Shown here: in pieces, positions 18,244 to 27,468 of the stretch | Position numbering within the stretch: position 1 is the stretch's first letter | How the letters are laid out: each line of letters begins with the position of its first letter | NCBI GenBank assembly: GCA_964573725.1 | Contig: CAZNLJ010000015.1 | Coordinates: forward strand, 56,352 to 120,351 | Length of the DNA: 64,000 bases | DNA from: UBA6168 sp964573725 | GTDB lineage: Bacteria > Bacteroidota > Bacteroidia > Chitinophagales > Saprospiraceae | Reading direction: 5' to 3' | Notes under the pieces: model-generated | What the model saw: only the letters and a program-made list of their open reading frames with translations | Told to the model about the DNA's origin: nothing | Databases searched by the model: none | Position numbers and translations under genes: made by a program

Positions 18244-18930
18244 ATGGCGGCAATCTTTCGGCGTAACAAGACCTATTTTCTGCTCATGGCGGTTTTTCTC
18301 GTGGCTGGTGGCTACTTGTGGATCCGAACCGACCGGATGGCTGCCATCCTTTTTTTCAATGGGGAAAGAAGTGGGGCTGCGGACTCATTCTTTCCCTTTA
18401 TAACACGTTTCGGGGAGGCTTGGTTGTTCGTCCTGGTCGCTTTGGCGGCTTTGGCCTATCGGGTACGGTTGGCGGTGTTGGTCGGATTGACCGGCATCGC
18501 CGCGCTGTTGGTGAGCGCCGGATTGAAGGCCGTCTTCCAGGTCGACCGGCCGCTGGCCTTTTTCCGGCAAATGGGCATGGAAACACAGCTGCAGCTCGTC
18601 CCCGGCGTCGAGCTGCACACGGGGGCGACGAGTTTTCCTTCCGGGCATACGACGGCGGCATTCGCCTTGTACGGCCTGCTGGCGATCCTATCCGGACCCG
18701 GCGTGTTCCGGGCCTTCGTTTTTTTTCTCACCGCCCTGCTGGTGGGCGTTTCCCGGGTCTATCTCATCCAGCATTTCTGGGCGGATGTGTATTGGGGCGG
18801 CCTGATCGGGACCTTGCTTGCCATGGGTATGTACCGACTCGACCGAGGGGTCACCTTCCCTGCCGGCAGCCTCATGGACCGTCCGTTGTTGCCCCGGCCT
18901 TCCGGATGGTCCGCCAGGAAAAAAAGATGA
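18244..18930 (+). CDS. PAP2-family membrane phosphatase
   Basis: A 228-residue integral membrane protein with five to six hydrophobic segments and the three PAP2 signatures: K95-x6-R102-P103 (KAVFQVDRP), PSGH at 132-135, and SRVYLIQHFWAD at 170-181 with the catalytic histidine. It should remove phosphate from a lipid phosphate or pyrophosphate such as undecaprenyl pyrophosphate or phosphatidate, on the outer face of the inner membrane. The start (MAAIFRRNKTYFLL) puts three basic residues just before the first membrane helix. The gene is convergent with a sugar kinase, 15 bp away. Confidence 0.88.
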   Translation: MAAIFRRNKTYFLLMAVFLVAGGYLWIRTDRMAAILFFNGERSGAADSFFPFITRFGEAWLFVLVALAALAYRVRLAVLVGLTGIAALLVSAGLKAVFQVDRPLAFFRQMGMETQLQLVPGVELHTGATSFPSGHTTAAFALYGLLAILSGPGVFRAFVFFLTALLVGVSRVYLIQHFWADVYWGGLIGTLLAMGMYRLDRGVTFPAGSLMDRPLLPRPSGWSARKKR

Positions 18931-18945
18931 GCCCGGCGGCATGCC

Positions 18946-19887
18946 CTACCCTTCCCGATAAAGGATTCCTTTGTCCACGCGGTCCGGCAGGCTTCCGAAG
19001 GTAGCGATCTTGAGTTCCGCCATATTCCGGGCGGCCTTGGCACAGGACAAGAGGTCTGCGCCGTCCAACCAGGCCGTCAGGAAGCCGGACCAGAACGCGT
19101 CCCCCGCCCCGGTGGTGTCCGCGACCTTGACCGGCCTGGCGGGCAGGAAATGGAGCTGGTCTGCCTCCGCCACCCAGGCACCGTCGCCCCCCAGGGTCAG
19201 GCAGACCACCGAAGCCCCCAGGGACAGGAAGTGGCGGCATGCCGCTTCCGGTGCTTGCAAGGGGGTCCCGTACAACCGTTCCCAATCCACCTCGCTCACC
19301 TTGACCAAGGCCCCCAGCCCGCAGTAAGCGGCCACCACCTGCCGGGCAGCCTCCTGGTCCGGCCAGACCTTCCGTGCATAATTGAGGTCGATGCTCACGG
19401 AGCGACCCGCGGCGGCGGCGGCCTCGGCCGCCGACAAGAGGGTCTCCTGCGCGGGCGGTCGGCTCAATGCGAAACAGGTGGTGTGGAAGATGCTGGCCTC
19501 GGCCGCCAGCGCCGGCCCCAGCTGGTCGGGTAATAGCTGGGTGTCCGCCTGCCGGTATACCTCGAATTGCGGCACATTTTCGGAACGGGTGACCAAGACC
19601 AGGCTGGTCGGCAGGGAGCTGTGACGAATGTATCCGGTATCCACCCCCAGCCGCTCCACCGCCGCCCGCAGGTGATGGCCCAACTGGTCGTCACCCAAGG
19701 TGCAGACCAAGCGGGTCCGGTTCCCCAAGCGGGCCATGTTGGCGCCCAAATTGGCCGGACTTCCGCCGGCAACCGGCCGGAACGCGGTAACCAAGGCAAA
19801 ATCATCGGTGAACTCGGTGCTGATCAGGTCCAGGAGATATTCCCCGGCGACCAGGATGTCCGTCCCGCCACTTCGTCTGCTTTGCAT
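18946..19887 (-). CDS. PfkB-family sugar kinase (fructokinase-like)
   Basis: A 313-residue ribokinase/PfkB kinase that phosphorylates a sugar or nucleoside with ATP. The substrate-binding GGSPAN is at 41-46, and the second PfkB signature with the catalytic base is DTTGAGDAFWSG (257-268, Asp263). The Cys-rich middle and the EVYRQADTQL stretch resemble bacterial fructokinases and 2-keto-3-deoxygluconate kinases, but the substrate is not certain. Divergent from glpD, about 110 bp apart. Confidence 0.85.
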   Translation of the reverse strand: MQSRRSGGTDILVAGEYLLDLISTEFTDDFALVTAFRPVAGGSPANLGANMARLGNRTRLVCTLGDDQLGHHLRAAVERLGVDTGYIRHSSLPTSLVLVTRSENVPQFEVYRQADTQLLPDQLGPALAAEASIFHTTCFALSRPPAQETLLSAAEAAAAAGRSVSIDLNYARKVWPDQEAARQVVAAYCGLGALVKVSEVDWERLYGTPLQAPEAACRHFLSLGASVVCLTLGGDGAWVAEADQLHFLPARPVKVADTTGAGDAFWSGFLTAWLDGADLLSCAKAARNMAELKIATFGSLPDRVDKGILYREG

Positions 19888-20001
19888 GAGAACAAGAATT
19901 GAAATGAAACGTTATACCAATCGACCGCCACCGGCTTGCAAAAGCGCCGCAGCGGATCTTCGAGCGTATCCATCAAAGACAAAGGCCTCTCGCCCGCACC
20001 T

Positions 20002-21642
20002 ATGGTAACTACCCATCGCAATGCCACCCGCCGGGACCTCCCGGCCGAACGGTTCGACCTCCTCGTCATCGGTGGCGGCATCACCGGTGCCGGCATCGCC
20101 CTGGATGCCGCCGCCCGCGGCCTGAAAGTCCTCCTCCTGGAAAAGACCGATTTCGCCGCCGGCACCAGCAGCAAATCTACAAAATTGATCCATGGCGGAT
20201 TGCGCTATTTGAAACAGCTGGAATTCAAGTTGGTACGGGAAGTCGGCCAGGAACGCGCCATCGTCCACCACCTGGCGCCCCACCTGGTCAAGGCCGAAAA
20301 GATGTTGCTGCCCATCTTTCGGGACGGCACCTTCGGCAAACATTCCACGGCCTTCGGGCTGTGGTTGTACGACCGGCTCGCCGGTGTCCGCCCGGAAGAC
20401 CGCCGGCGGATGTTCGACCGCAGGACGACCCTCGCCCAGGAACCGCTCCTGCATCCGGACGGCCTCCGGGGCGGCGGTTTTTATGCGGAATACCGCACCG
20501 ACGATGCCCGGCTCACCATCGAACTGGTCAAGGCCGCCGTCCGCCTGGGCGCCGGTTGCCTCAACTACGCCGAGGTCCTTTCCTTCCGCTACCAATCGGA
20601 CGGGACAGTGCAAGGGGTGGACTTCAGGGATATCACCGACGGCTCCCTCCATGCCGTGGACGCCACCCATATCGTCAGTGCGGCGGGCCCTTGGGTGGAC
20701 CGGCTGCGCGAAAAGGACGGTTCCCGCGAAGGCAAACAGATTTTCCTCTCCAAAGGGGTCCACCTGGTCGTCGCCCGCGAACGCTTGCCCATCAAACAGG
20801 CTGTTTACTTCGATGTAGCCGACGGCAGGATGCTCTTCGCCATTCCCCGCCACCGGACCACCTATATCGGTACCACCGACACGCCGTACGATGGCGACCC
20901 GGACCAGGTATTCGCCGACGCCGATGACGTCGCCTACCTGCTGGCAGGTACCAACCGGATGTTCCCCTCCGTTCGGCTGACACCCGCCGATGTGGAAAGC
21001 ACCTGGGCCGGCTTGCGCCCCTTGATTTACGAAGCCGGGAAATCCGCCGGCGAAATGTCCCGCAAGGACGAGATTTTCCAATCCCCGACCGGCCTCATCT
21101 CCATCGCCGGCGGCAAATTGACCGGCTACCGGAAAATGGCGGCCCGCGTCGTGGACCTCGTCATGCAAAAACGGAAAGCCGAAGGCCTCGGAGCCTTCCA
21201 ACCTTGCCGGACCCACCGCCTGCCGCTCGTGGCCGGCGACCCCTTGACGAGCACCGCCCTGTCGCGACTCCGCGCGGATATCCGGACACGGGTCGAATCG
21301 GAAAACCTCCCCGATTTCTACACGGATTACCTCCTGGAGAATTACGGTCCCGACACCCCGCTTGTCCTGTCGGATATGCCCACCTTCGATTCCCCCCATC
21401 CGGAGACCCGTTTGCTTCGCGCGGAATTGCAATTCTCCGTCCGGCACGAATGGGTGGTCGAACCCGCCGATTTCCTCGAACGGCGCACCGGCCGCCTCTA
21501 CTTCCATATCCGGAGCATCGAGGACAACCTGCCGGTCCTCCTCGCCGATATGGGCCGGCTGCTTTCCTGGTCGGCCGAAAAAAGCGCAGCCGCCGAATCG
21601 GACATCCGCGCGCTGCTCCGGAAGGTCCGGGTCTTCCGATGA
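20002..21642 (+). CDS. glpD: FAD-dependent glycerol-3-phosphate dehydrogenase/oxidase
   Basis: A 546-residue flavoprotein that oxidises sn-glycerol 3-phosphate to dihydroxyacetone phosphate and passes electrons to quinone at the membrane. The FAD loop GGGITGAG is at 24-31, and the GlpD motif TSSKSTKLIHGGLRYL is at 55-70. RHRTTYIGTTDTPYDG lies in the middle, and the C-terminal helical domain (RHEWVVEPADFLERRTGRL) is complete. I start at the ATG giving MVTTHRNATRR; an earlier in-frame ATG adds 22 Ser/Lys-rich residues. No glpF or glpK is nearby. Confidence 0.93.
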   Translation: MVTTHRNATRRDLPAERFDLLVIGGGITGAGIALDAAARGLKVLLLEKTDFAAGTSSKSTKLIHGGLRYLKQLEFKLVREVGQERAIVHHLAPHLVKAEKMLLPIFRDGTFGKHSTAFGLWLYDRLAGVRPEDRRRMFDRRTTLAQEPLLHPDGLRGGGFYAEYRTDDARLTIELVKAAVRLGAGCLNYAEVLSFRYQSDGTVQGVDFRDITDGSLHAVDATHIVSAAGPWVDRLREKDGSREGKQIFLSKGVHLVVARERLPIKQAVYFDVADGRMLFAIPRHRTTYIGTTDTPYDGDPDQVFADADDVAYLLAGTNRMFPSVRLTPADVESTWAGLRPLIYEAGKSAGEMSRKDEIFQSPTGLISIAGGKLTGYRKMAARVVDLVMQKRKAEGLGAFQPCRTHRLPLVAGDPLTSTALSRLRADIRTRVESENLPDFYTDYLLENYGPDTPLVLSDMPTFDSPHPETRLLRAELQFSVRHEWVVEPADFLERRTGRLYFHIRSIEDNLPVLLADMGRLLSWSAEKSAAAESDIRALLRKVRVFR

Positions 21643-21757
21643 GCCGCTTGCCGTCCGCCGGTGAGGCGGGGACGTTCCTCGCGGCGGCGCTACCCTTTTC
21701 CGGACACCCGGTACACAGATTCCGGGACCGCATGGCCTGATTTCCCCGGAAAGCGGT

Positions 21758-21765
21758 TAGCTTTG
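21758..21765 (+). promoter_or_regulatory. Candidate -7 element for surE
   Basis: TAGCTTTG matches TAnnTTTG and sits 25 bases before the surE ATG, a usual distance. No TTG is visible at the right spacing upstream. Confidence 0.4.
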
Positions 21766-21790
21766 CCACTGAAAAACATCTTTTCCCCGT

Positions 21791-22612
21791 ATGGATTACA
21801 AGCCGCTGATTCTGCTGACCAATGACGACGGCATCAACGCCCCGGGACTGAAGGCCTTGCTCGATGTCGCCACCGAACTCGGTGAGGTGATTGTCGTGGC
21901 TCCGGATTCGCCCCAGTCCGGGCAAGGACATGCCATCACCCTCAAAGACCCGCTGCGGCTCCGGAAAGTGGACCTGTTCGAAAAGGTCGAGGCCTGGGAG
22001 TGCAGCGGCACCCCGGTGGATTGTGTCAAACTGGCCAAACACATCATCCTCCACCAACGGGAGGCCGACCTGTGCGTCTCCGGCATCAATCACGGGTCCA
22101 ATGCCTCGCTCAACATCCTGTACTCCGGGACGATGTCCGCCGCGATGGAGGCCTCCCTCGAAGGGATAGACTCCATTGGGTTCTCCCTGCTGGATTATGC
22201 CTGGGATGCGGATTTCGAGGCGGCCAAGCCTTTCATCCGGCGCATCATGAAACATGTGCTCCGCCATGGGTTGGACCATTGCAAATTGTTGAATGTCAAC
22301 ATCCCGAACATCAAGCGAGAAGAGATAAAGGGGATTCGCATCTGCCGGCAGGCCGAAGCCAGGTGGATCGAACGCTATGTGGAATCCGTAGATCCGCGCG
22401 GTCAGAAATACTACTGGCTGACCGGCGATTTCCTGAACGAGGACAGCGGCGAGGACACGGATATCCACGCCCTGGAGCAAGGTTTCATTTCCGTCGTCCC
22501 TTCCGGCCATGACCTGACCCGCTATCCGGCCATTCCGCCGCTTCGGGCGCTGGAGGCCACGGAACAGCCCCCGGATGGCGTCGGGGAGTCCGAGGTCCGG
22601 CACACGAGGTAG
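21791..22612 (+). CDS. surE: 5'/3'-nucleotidase SurE
   Basis: A metal-dependent phosphatase of 273 residues acting on 5'- and 3'-nucleoside monophosphates. The hallmark LLTNDDGINAPG is at residues 8-19 (metal ligands in NDDG 11-14), with APDSPQSG at 37-44, CSGTPVDC at 71-78 and SGINHGSN at 97-104, all intact. In many Bacteroidota surE sits directly before lpxB; here three genes lie between them, including one on the other strand. Confidence 0.95.
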   Translation: MDYKPLILLTNDDGINAPGLKALLDVATELGEVIVVAPDSPQSGQGHAITLKDPLRLRKVDLFEKVEAWECSGTPVDCVKLAKHIILHQREADLCVSGINHGSNASLNILYSGTMSAAMEASLEGIDSIGFSLLDYAWDADFEAAKPFIRRIMKHVLRHGLDHCKLLNVNIPNIKREEIKGIRICRQAEARWIERYVESVDPRGQKYYWLTGDFLNEDSGEDTDIHALEQGFISVVPSGHDLTRYPAIPPLRALEATEQPPDGVGESEVRHTR

Positions 22613-22641
22613 CCCGCCTAGCCACCTAAATACCCGAAAGC

Positions 22642-22947
22642 ATGAAATGGATGGAAAAAGACACGCTGATGAACGGCCTGCTTGGGGGAATCCTGATGCC
22701 TGTCCTGGTGTTCGCCCTCCTGTACGGTGCCTATCACCTGCTGGAACTGTCCGGTCTGCTGCCCACCGCCCGGTTTTCCCCTTATTTCCGGGAGCGTACC
22801 TGCAGCATCATCGGTATCGCCACCAATGCCTGGCTGCTCAACCGGTCGCAGCAACATTACCGGCGGCAAGCGGTCCGCGGCATCGTCTTGGCCACCACCG
22901 CCTGGGTCGTCGCCTGGCTTGCCGTATTCGGAAAATACGTACTGTAG
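22642..22947 (+). CDS. Small two-helix membrane protein
   Basis: A 101-residue protein with two predicted membrane helices (about 12-36, GLLGGILMPVLVFALLYGAYHLL, and about 80-97, GIVLATTAWVVAWLAVF) and a short basic loop (RSQQHYRRQ) on the expected cytoplasmic side. It lies 29 bp after surE on the same strand and probably shares its transcript. No family function is recognised. Confidence 0.65.
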   Translation: MKWMEKDTLMNGLLGGILMPVLVFALLYGAYHLLELSGLLPTARFSPYFRERTCSIIGIATNAWLLNRSQQHYRRQAVRGIVLATTAWVVAWLAVFGKYVL

Positions 22948-22954
22948 CGCCGCG

Positions 22955-23995
22955 TTACGACGAGAAGCCGAGCTGGGACGCCAATCTCGCCGACAGGGTC
23001 GGCAGGTTCCTCCGCTCGATGAGAAAGCTGTTCAGGGCGGCCACCTCCCGGAAAATATAATGCTTGTCCAGGGCGGCACGCAGGTATTCCTGACCGGAAG
23101 AACCGCCTGTCCCCACCCGGGTCCCGATCATCCGGTGCACCATGTTCATGTGCCGATACCGCCAGGTCGAAAGCAACTCGTCGATCTCCAGCAGAAAATT
23201 CAACAACTGGAAGGGCATCTGTAACATCGGATAACCCCGGTAAAGCAGGATGAACAGCGCTGCCCGGCATGCCTTGGGCGACAAGCGTCGACCCTCGGAG
23301 GCATCGGCGAGGAAAATCCGGTCGAATTCCGCCAGGTTTCCGCGCTCCCGCTCCTGAAGACCGTTCGCATAGCTATCCCGGTACCGGAACCAAAACGGAT
23401 GGACGGCACCTTCCCCGGCCGGTGCCGGGTAGGATGGCCAACAGGCGGGATCGTCGAAGAAAGGCATCCTCTCCAGCCAGGTCGCCACCTGTTCCAACAA
23501 GGACTGGCGGCTATCGGCCGTTTGCAGGACGGCCACTTCCTCCGGTTTCAGTTGGGACAGGTAATGTTCCTTCCCGAACCTTTCGTCGAATTGCAGACCC
23601 AGGCGGGCCTCCAGCAACTTGAATTGCAGACTTTGGAAACCGGATGCAGGGCGCAGGAAATCGCGGAAATCCAGGAAGTCCATGGGGGTCATGGTCTCCA
23701 GGATGTCGATTTGGTGGACGGCCACCCGAAGGATGACACAGATCCGGTTCAACCGGTGCACAATGGTCTGCAGGTCCGGGGAATTGTCCGGAATCACCGT
23801 CTGTCCCATCGTGGCCAGGATCGCCTCCACTTCGAAGAGGATCTGTTTGAACCACAGCTCATACGTCTGATGGATGACAATGAAGAGCATCTCGTCGTGC
23901 GCCGGCGACCCATGCCGGTCGCTTTCCGGCTCCTGGGCGTTCAGTATCCGGTCCAAACGCAGGTAGGTAGCATAATTCACCGCTTGTGTCGGCAT
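22955..23995 (-). CDS. kynA: Tryptophan 2,3-dioxygenase
   Basis: A haem dioxygenase of 346 residues that opens the indole ring of L-tryptophan to N-formylkynurenine, first step of the kynurenine pathway. The active-site stretch FIVIHQTYELWFKQ is at 38-51 (His42 is the substrate-side histidine). The C-terminal WRYRHMNMVHRMIG carries the haem-ligand histidine region, followed by GTRVGTGGSSGQEYL, the family signature that binds the substrate amino group. The start is the ATG giving MPTQAVNYATYL; upstream in-frame sequence is Arg/Gly-rich and unrelated. A kynurenine-formamidase-like gene lies 4.9 kb away on the same strand. Confidence 0.92.
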   Translation of the reverse strand: MPTQAVNYATYLRLDRILNAQEPESDRHGSPAHDEMLFIVIHQTYELWFKQILFEVEAILATMGQTVIPDNSPDLQTIVHRLNRICVILRVAVHQIDILETMTPMDFLDFRDFLRPASGFQSLQFKLLEARLGLQFDERFGKEHYLSQLKPEEVAVLQTADSRQSLLEQVATWLERMPFFDDPACWPSYPAPAGEGAVHPFWFRYRDSYANGLQERERGNLAEFDRIFLADASEGRRLSPKACRAALFILLYRGYPMLQMPFQLLNFLLEIDELLSTWRYRHMNMVHRMIGTRVGTGGSSGQEYLRAALDKHYIFREVAALNSFLIERRNLPTLSARLASQLGFSS

Positions 23996-24353
23996 GATCG
24001 TCTTTGTTGTTTGGTCGTGAATGGCGGAGCGGAGCCCGGAGCCGCCGTTCCGCCGCTTTCCGCAGCGGCCGGCCAGCGGCGGGCGAGCGATGCGGACGCC
24101 AAAGTACCACAAATTCCGAACCTTGGCATCCCGTACTGAGAAAAGTCAGCCCCCGCTTGTCCGCCGCGTATCGACAAATCTTTTGGCCGGAATGGCAAAG
24201 ACTTGTAATTTTAAGGGGTCGGACCATTTGAAAGATCTCCCCTGGCCAATCGGCCGCGGGATTTCCCTGTCAACGGGAAGGCAGGTCGGACGCCACCACA
24301 GGCAAGCGGGAAGTCGGCGGCGGATCCTTTCCCGGCAAACCGAAAGCATCCGT
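23996..24353. other. Divergent intergenic region with one candidate promoter
   Basis: About 360 bp between kynA and the TfoX-C gene. On the plus strand, TTG (24183-24185) is followed after 20 bases by TAATTTTA (24206-24213), one base off the TAnnTTTG consensus, which would give a 130-base leader for the TfoX-C gene. Nothing else is recognised. Confidence 0.4.
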
Positions 24354-24626
24354 ATGCAAAGTTTGACCACGCTAAGAAATTTCGGCCCTTACATGGTCCG
24401 GGTCATGCAGGAGATCGGCATCTGTTCCGTGGAGGAACTGCTGGCGTCCGATTACCGGGAAATCAGGGACCGGTTGCTCGAAAAGGGCATCCGCCCCCAC
24501 CTGAACCTGTTTTATTCCATCGAGATGGGCCTGCAGGACAGGGGCTGGCAGGAAATCACCGCGGCGGAAAAACAGGAGATACGAAACTTACTGGCGGCTG
24601 ACCCGACGCGGAATCCGTCCGGATAA
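24354..24626 (+). CDS. TfoX/Sxy C-terminal-domain protein
   Basis: A 90-residue helical protein matching the C-terminal domain of TfoX/Sxy: LTTLRNFGPYMVRVMQEIGI followed by SVEELLASDYREIRDRLLEKG, a helix-hairpin-helix-like arrangement. The N-terminal TfoX domain of the competence regulator is absent, as in many stand-alone TfoX_C proteins, so a role in competence should not be assumed. The chosen start (MQSLTTLRN) begins directly at the domain. Confidence 0.7.
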   Translation: MQSLTTLRNFGPYMVRVMQEIGICSVEELLASDYREIRDRLLEKGIRPHLNLFYSIEMGLQDRGWQEITAAEKQEIRNLLAADPTRNPSG

Positions 24627-24760
24627 GGGCACCCGACCAAGCCGGGTGCCGGCGATGGCCGGGCCGGCACGGCGGTCACCGTTCGAAACCATACAGACTG
24701 CGGGAAAGGATGTCTTTGGCAGCCGATTTCCGACAAACCTGACTTCATCTCAAGCATGCT

Positions 24761-25885
24761 ATGCGATATTTTATCCTTGCGGGGGAGGCCTCCGGCGACC
24801 TGCACGGCGCCCGACTGGTAGAAGCTTTACGGACAGCGGATGAAGATGCCGACATCCGTTGCTGGGGCGGGGAGCGGATGGCGGCGGCAGGCGCGAACCT
24901 GACGAAACATTACCGGGAGCTAGCGTACATGGGCTTTGTGGAGGTGGTCCGCCATTTGCCGCAGATCATGCGCAACTTCCGGACATGCCGGCGGGAGATC
25001 GGCGATTTCGGTCCGGATGCCTTGATACTGATCGATTATCCGGGATTCAACCTCCGGATGGCGCGCTGGGCGCAAAGGCAGGGATATCGGGTGTACTATT
25101 ACATTTCGCCGCAACTTTGGGCCTGGCACAGCAGCCGGGTCCGCATCATACGCGACCATGTCCGCCTGCTTTTCTCCATCCTGCCGTTCGAGACGGACTT
25201 TTATTCGGCACACGGGGTCAATGTCCATTACGTCGGACATCCCTTGTTGGAAACGATCGCCGCACCGGCACCGGGGCGTGGAGCCGCCCCGAAAGGTGCC
25301 CGGCCGGTCGTGGCGTTGCTGCCCGGAAGCCGGGTCCAGGAGATCCGGCGGATGCTGCCCGTCATGGCCCAGGTGGCGCAGAAACACGACTCCTGGCACT
25401 TTGTAGTGGCGGCGGCACCGGCCGTACCGAAGCAGCTGTATGCCCAGCTACTGGGTGAGGACAGTCCGGTGACGGTCGTATACGACCAGACCTACGGACT
25501 CTTGCGGGAGGCGACGGCGGCATTGGTCACCTCCGGGACGGCCACCCTGGAGACGGCGCTGTCCGGTGTCCCCCAGGTGGTCTGTTACAAGGGCGGCAGG
25601 ATATCCTATTGGTTGGCCCGGCGCTTGGTGAATCCTTCCCTGCGACATATTTCCCTGGTCAACCTGGTCCTCGGCAGGGACCTGGTGCGCGAACTCATCC
25701 AATCGGCATGTACGGCGGACCAACTGGATGCGGCGCTCCGGGACTTGTTCCGGCCGGCGGTACGGGAAGCCGTATCGGCGGGATATGCGGAAATCCGTTC
25801 GCTGCTGGGGCCGGCACAGGCATCCGGGCGGACGGCCCGCATGATAGTCCGGGACCTGGAAGCACAGCGGCAGGACCGGAATTGA
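24761..25885 (+). CDS. lpxB: Lipid-A-disaccharide synthase
   Basis: A GT19 glycosyltransferase of 374 residues that joins UDP-2,3-diacylglucosamine and lipid X to form the lipid A disaccharide at the inner membrane. The N-terminal GEASGD is at 8-13. YYISPQLWAWHSSR and YVGHPLLE are in the first half; LLPGSRVQEI and TSGTATLETALSGVPQVVCYK are the UDP-binding marks in the second half. Length and motifs are complete. It is the only lipid A gene in the window and is convergent with the DUF4097 gene. Confidence 0.95.
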   Translation: MRYFILAGEASGDLHGARLVEALRTADEDADIRCWGGERMAAAGANLTKHYRELAYMGFVEVVRHLPQIMRNFRTCRREIGDFGPDALILIDYPGFNLRMARWAQRQGYRVYYYISPQLWAWHSSRVRIIRDHVRLLFSILPFETDFYSAHGVNVHYVGHPLLETIAAPAPGRGAAPKGARPVVALLPGSRVQEIRRMLPVMAQVAQKHDSWHFVVAAAPAVPKQLYAQLLGEDSPVTVVYDQTYGLLREATAALVTSGTATLETALSGVPQVVCYKGGRISYWLARRLVNPSLRHISLVNLVLGRDLVRELIQSACTADQLDAALRDLFRPAVREAVSAGYAEIRSLLGPAQASGRTARMIVRDLEAQRQDRN

Positions 25886-25899
25886 GGCGGCGGCCCCGT

Positions 25900-26820
25900 T
25901 CACGGATGCTTGATGGTGATGTCTCCGAAGGAAATTTTGACGGAGATGTTCGATTGACCCATCCGGGTCGAAAAAACCGCCTTCTTAAGCTGGTCCGTAT
26001 TTTCCAGGAAATTGAATTTCAGGTTCTGCGGAACAGAGATATTGCCATAATGTGCCAGCAAGGTATAGCCGGATGCCCCCGGCTGCGGGTCGAAGAAATA
26101 GACGTCCGCCTTTTCCCCCTCGACATGCATGCGCAACAGGTCCGCCGCGGTATTGGTGAAGATCTTGGTGATGCCGTACTGGGTGAACAGGTCCCAGGTT
26201 CCCTTGATGTCATGGAAAGTCAGGTCGGAACGCCGGGCCCGGACAGTGACCGTCCCGTCGATGTTACGACCGGTGACATCCCCGAAGCGGGTCTCCAATC
26301 CGACGACGCCGCGGAGGTTCTCGAGCCGGACCTGGGAGAACTCCGATTGGATCCGCAAGCGGTTCTCCAGGTCGTTGACCTGGGTGATGCCGAAGTTGTT
26401 CTTCAGGTAGACCGGGCAATCGGCCGGAAGGGTGACGGTGTAGACGGCTTTCCGTTCCACCGCTTCGGCAAGCCCGGAGCTGGGCCGGAAGTAATTCCGG
26501 AAATACAGTTTGTCACCGTGGCGGGTGGCGGAAAATTCCATGTCATCCAGGGCTTTGCGGGCGGTTTCCCGATCCGGGTGCCGGGCGACCAACTCCACCG
26601 ACACCTTCACCTCCCGGCGGGACCAGCTCTCCACGTAGATTTCCGCTTTTTCCCCTTCTATGTTGAGCTCATTGCCCGCATCGTAGGGAATGGTTTTCTC
26701 GATGGTCCGGGTCACCACCTGGAAAGTGGTCTGGCCCTGGATGTGGAAGGCCATCAGCATCCAGCAGATGGTTCCGCATGTGATCAGGTACTGTATCATG
26801 CGTCGATAGGGTTTTGGCAT
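25900..26820 (-). CDS. DUF4097-type beta-helix protein (putative adhesin-like)
   Basis: A 306-residue exported protein; a long signal or anchor segment covers about residues 8-30. It then continues as short repeated beta strands (LRIQSEFSQVRLENLRGVVGL, DVTGRNIDGTVTVRA, DLTFHDIKGTWDLF, ISVKISFGDITIK), the pattern of DUF4097/DUF4098 beta-strand-repeat proteins. It is the last gene of an ECF sigma/anti-sigma operon, 42 bp after the anti-sigma gene, so it may be a partner or target of that system at the envelope. Molecular function unknown. Confidence 0.7.
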   Translation of the reverse strand: MPKPYRRMIQYLITCGTICWMLMAFHIQGQTTFQVVTRTIEKTIPYDAGNELNIEGEKAEIYVESWSRREVKVSVELVARHPDRETARKALDDMEFSATRHGDKLYFRNYFRPSSGLAEAVERKAVYTVTLPADCPVYLKNNFGITQVNDLENRLRIQSEFSQVRLENLRGVVGLETRFGDVTGRNIDGTVTVRARRSDLTFHDIKGTWDLFTQYGITKIFTNTAADLLRMHVEGEKADVYFFDPQPGASGYTLLAHYGNISVPQNLKFNFLENTDQLKKAVFSTRMGQSNISVKISFGDITIKHP

Positions 26821-26862
26821 CCGTCGCCCGAGGTCGGAGACCGGCGGGCGCAGATGAGCCGG

Positions 26863-27459
26863 TCAGATGAGCATCGCCATCATTTTCTTCAGGATGCCGG
26901 TACGTTCCAATTCAATCACCTTGATTTGGCGGATGAGGTCGGCGGACTGTCCGTAGGTGCCGAGCGCCTGCTGGAGTTCGTCCCTGGCCATGGCGAGCTC
27001 CGCCAATTCCGCTTGCAGCTGTTGGAAAACGGGTTGTCCGCAAACGTAGCTGCGATGCGCGCACAGGGTATCGAAGGCATCGAAAGCCGCGTCGTCCGCC
27101 AGCCAGTCGCGTGCCAGCAGGCGCGGGTCCACCGTCGTTTGCGAATAAGCGATCCGGTCGGTATCCGGAACGATGGCCGATGGCAGGCGGAACAGGTATC
27201 CGGCGGCGGACAAGACCGCCAGCACAGCGGCGGCGGCGGTCCACCGGCGCACCGGAAGCCGCACCGCCCGGTGTTCCTCCCCCTCCAATTGCCGCCGGAC
27301 ATTCTCCCAGACCCGGGCGGGCGGGTCGTGCCGGGGCAGGTCCGACCAGGGACCGGCCGCCAAGCGGGCCTGGATCCCGGTCCACGTCGCATCCGGGGGA
27401 TCCCGCTGCGGGAGGGCCGCCAGGGATCGACGTAAGGTGTCCTTGTTCAATTCCTGCAT
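26863..27459 (-). CDS. Putative membrane anti-sigma factor
   Basis: A 198-residue protein with a single membrane helix (about 73-90). Its cytoplasmic N-terminal half has two copies of a short motif (PPDATWTGIQARL at 21-33 and PPARVWENVRRQL at 46-58). The C-terminal part contains two cysteines and a coiled helix rich in Gln/Glu and ends KKMMAMLI. It lies 9 bp after the ECF sigma gene, the usual place for the cognate anti-sigma. No zinc-binding HxxxCxxC is present, so it belongs to a non-ZAS type. Assignment rests on topology and position. Confidence 0.65.
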   Translation of the reverse strand: MQELNKDTLRRSLAALPQRDPPDATWTGIQARLAAGPWSDLPRHDPPARVWENVRRQLEGEEHRAVRLPVRRWTAAAAVLAVLSAAGYLFRLPSAIVPDTDRIAYSQTTVDPRLLARDWLADDAAFDAFDTLCAHRSYVCGQPVFQQLQAELAELAMARDELQQALGTYGQSADLIRQIKVIELERTGILKKMMAMLI

Positions 27460-27468
27460 GGTATCCGT

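Noticed and set aside
24021..24353. N-terminal extension of the TfoX-C protein
   Set aside because: The added residues are Arg/Pro-rich, cover the probable promoter at 24183-24213 and do not resemble the TfoX N-terminal domain.
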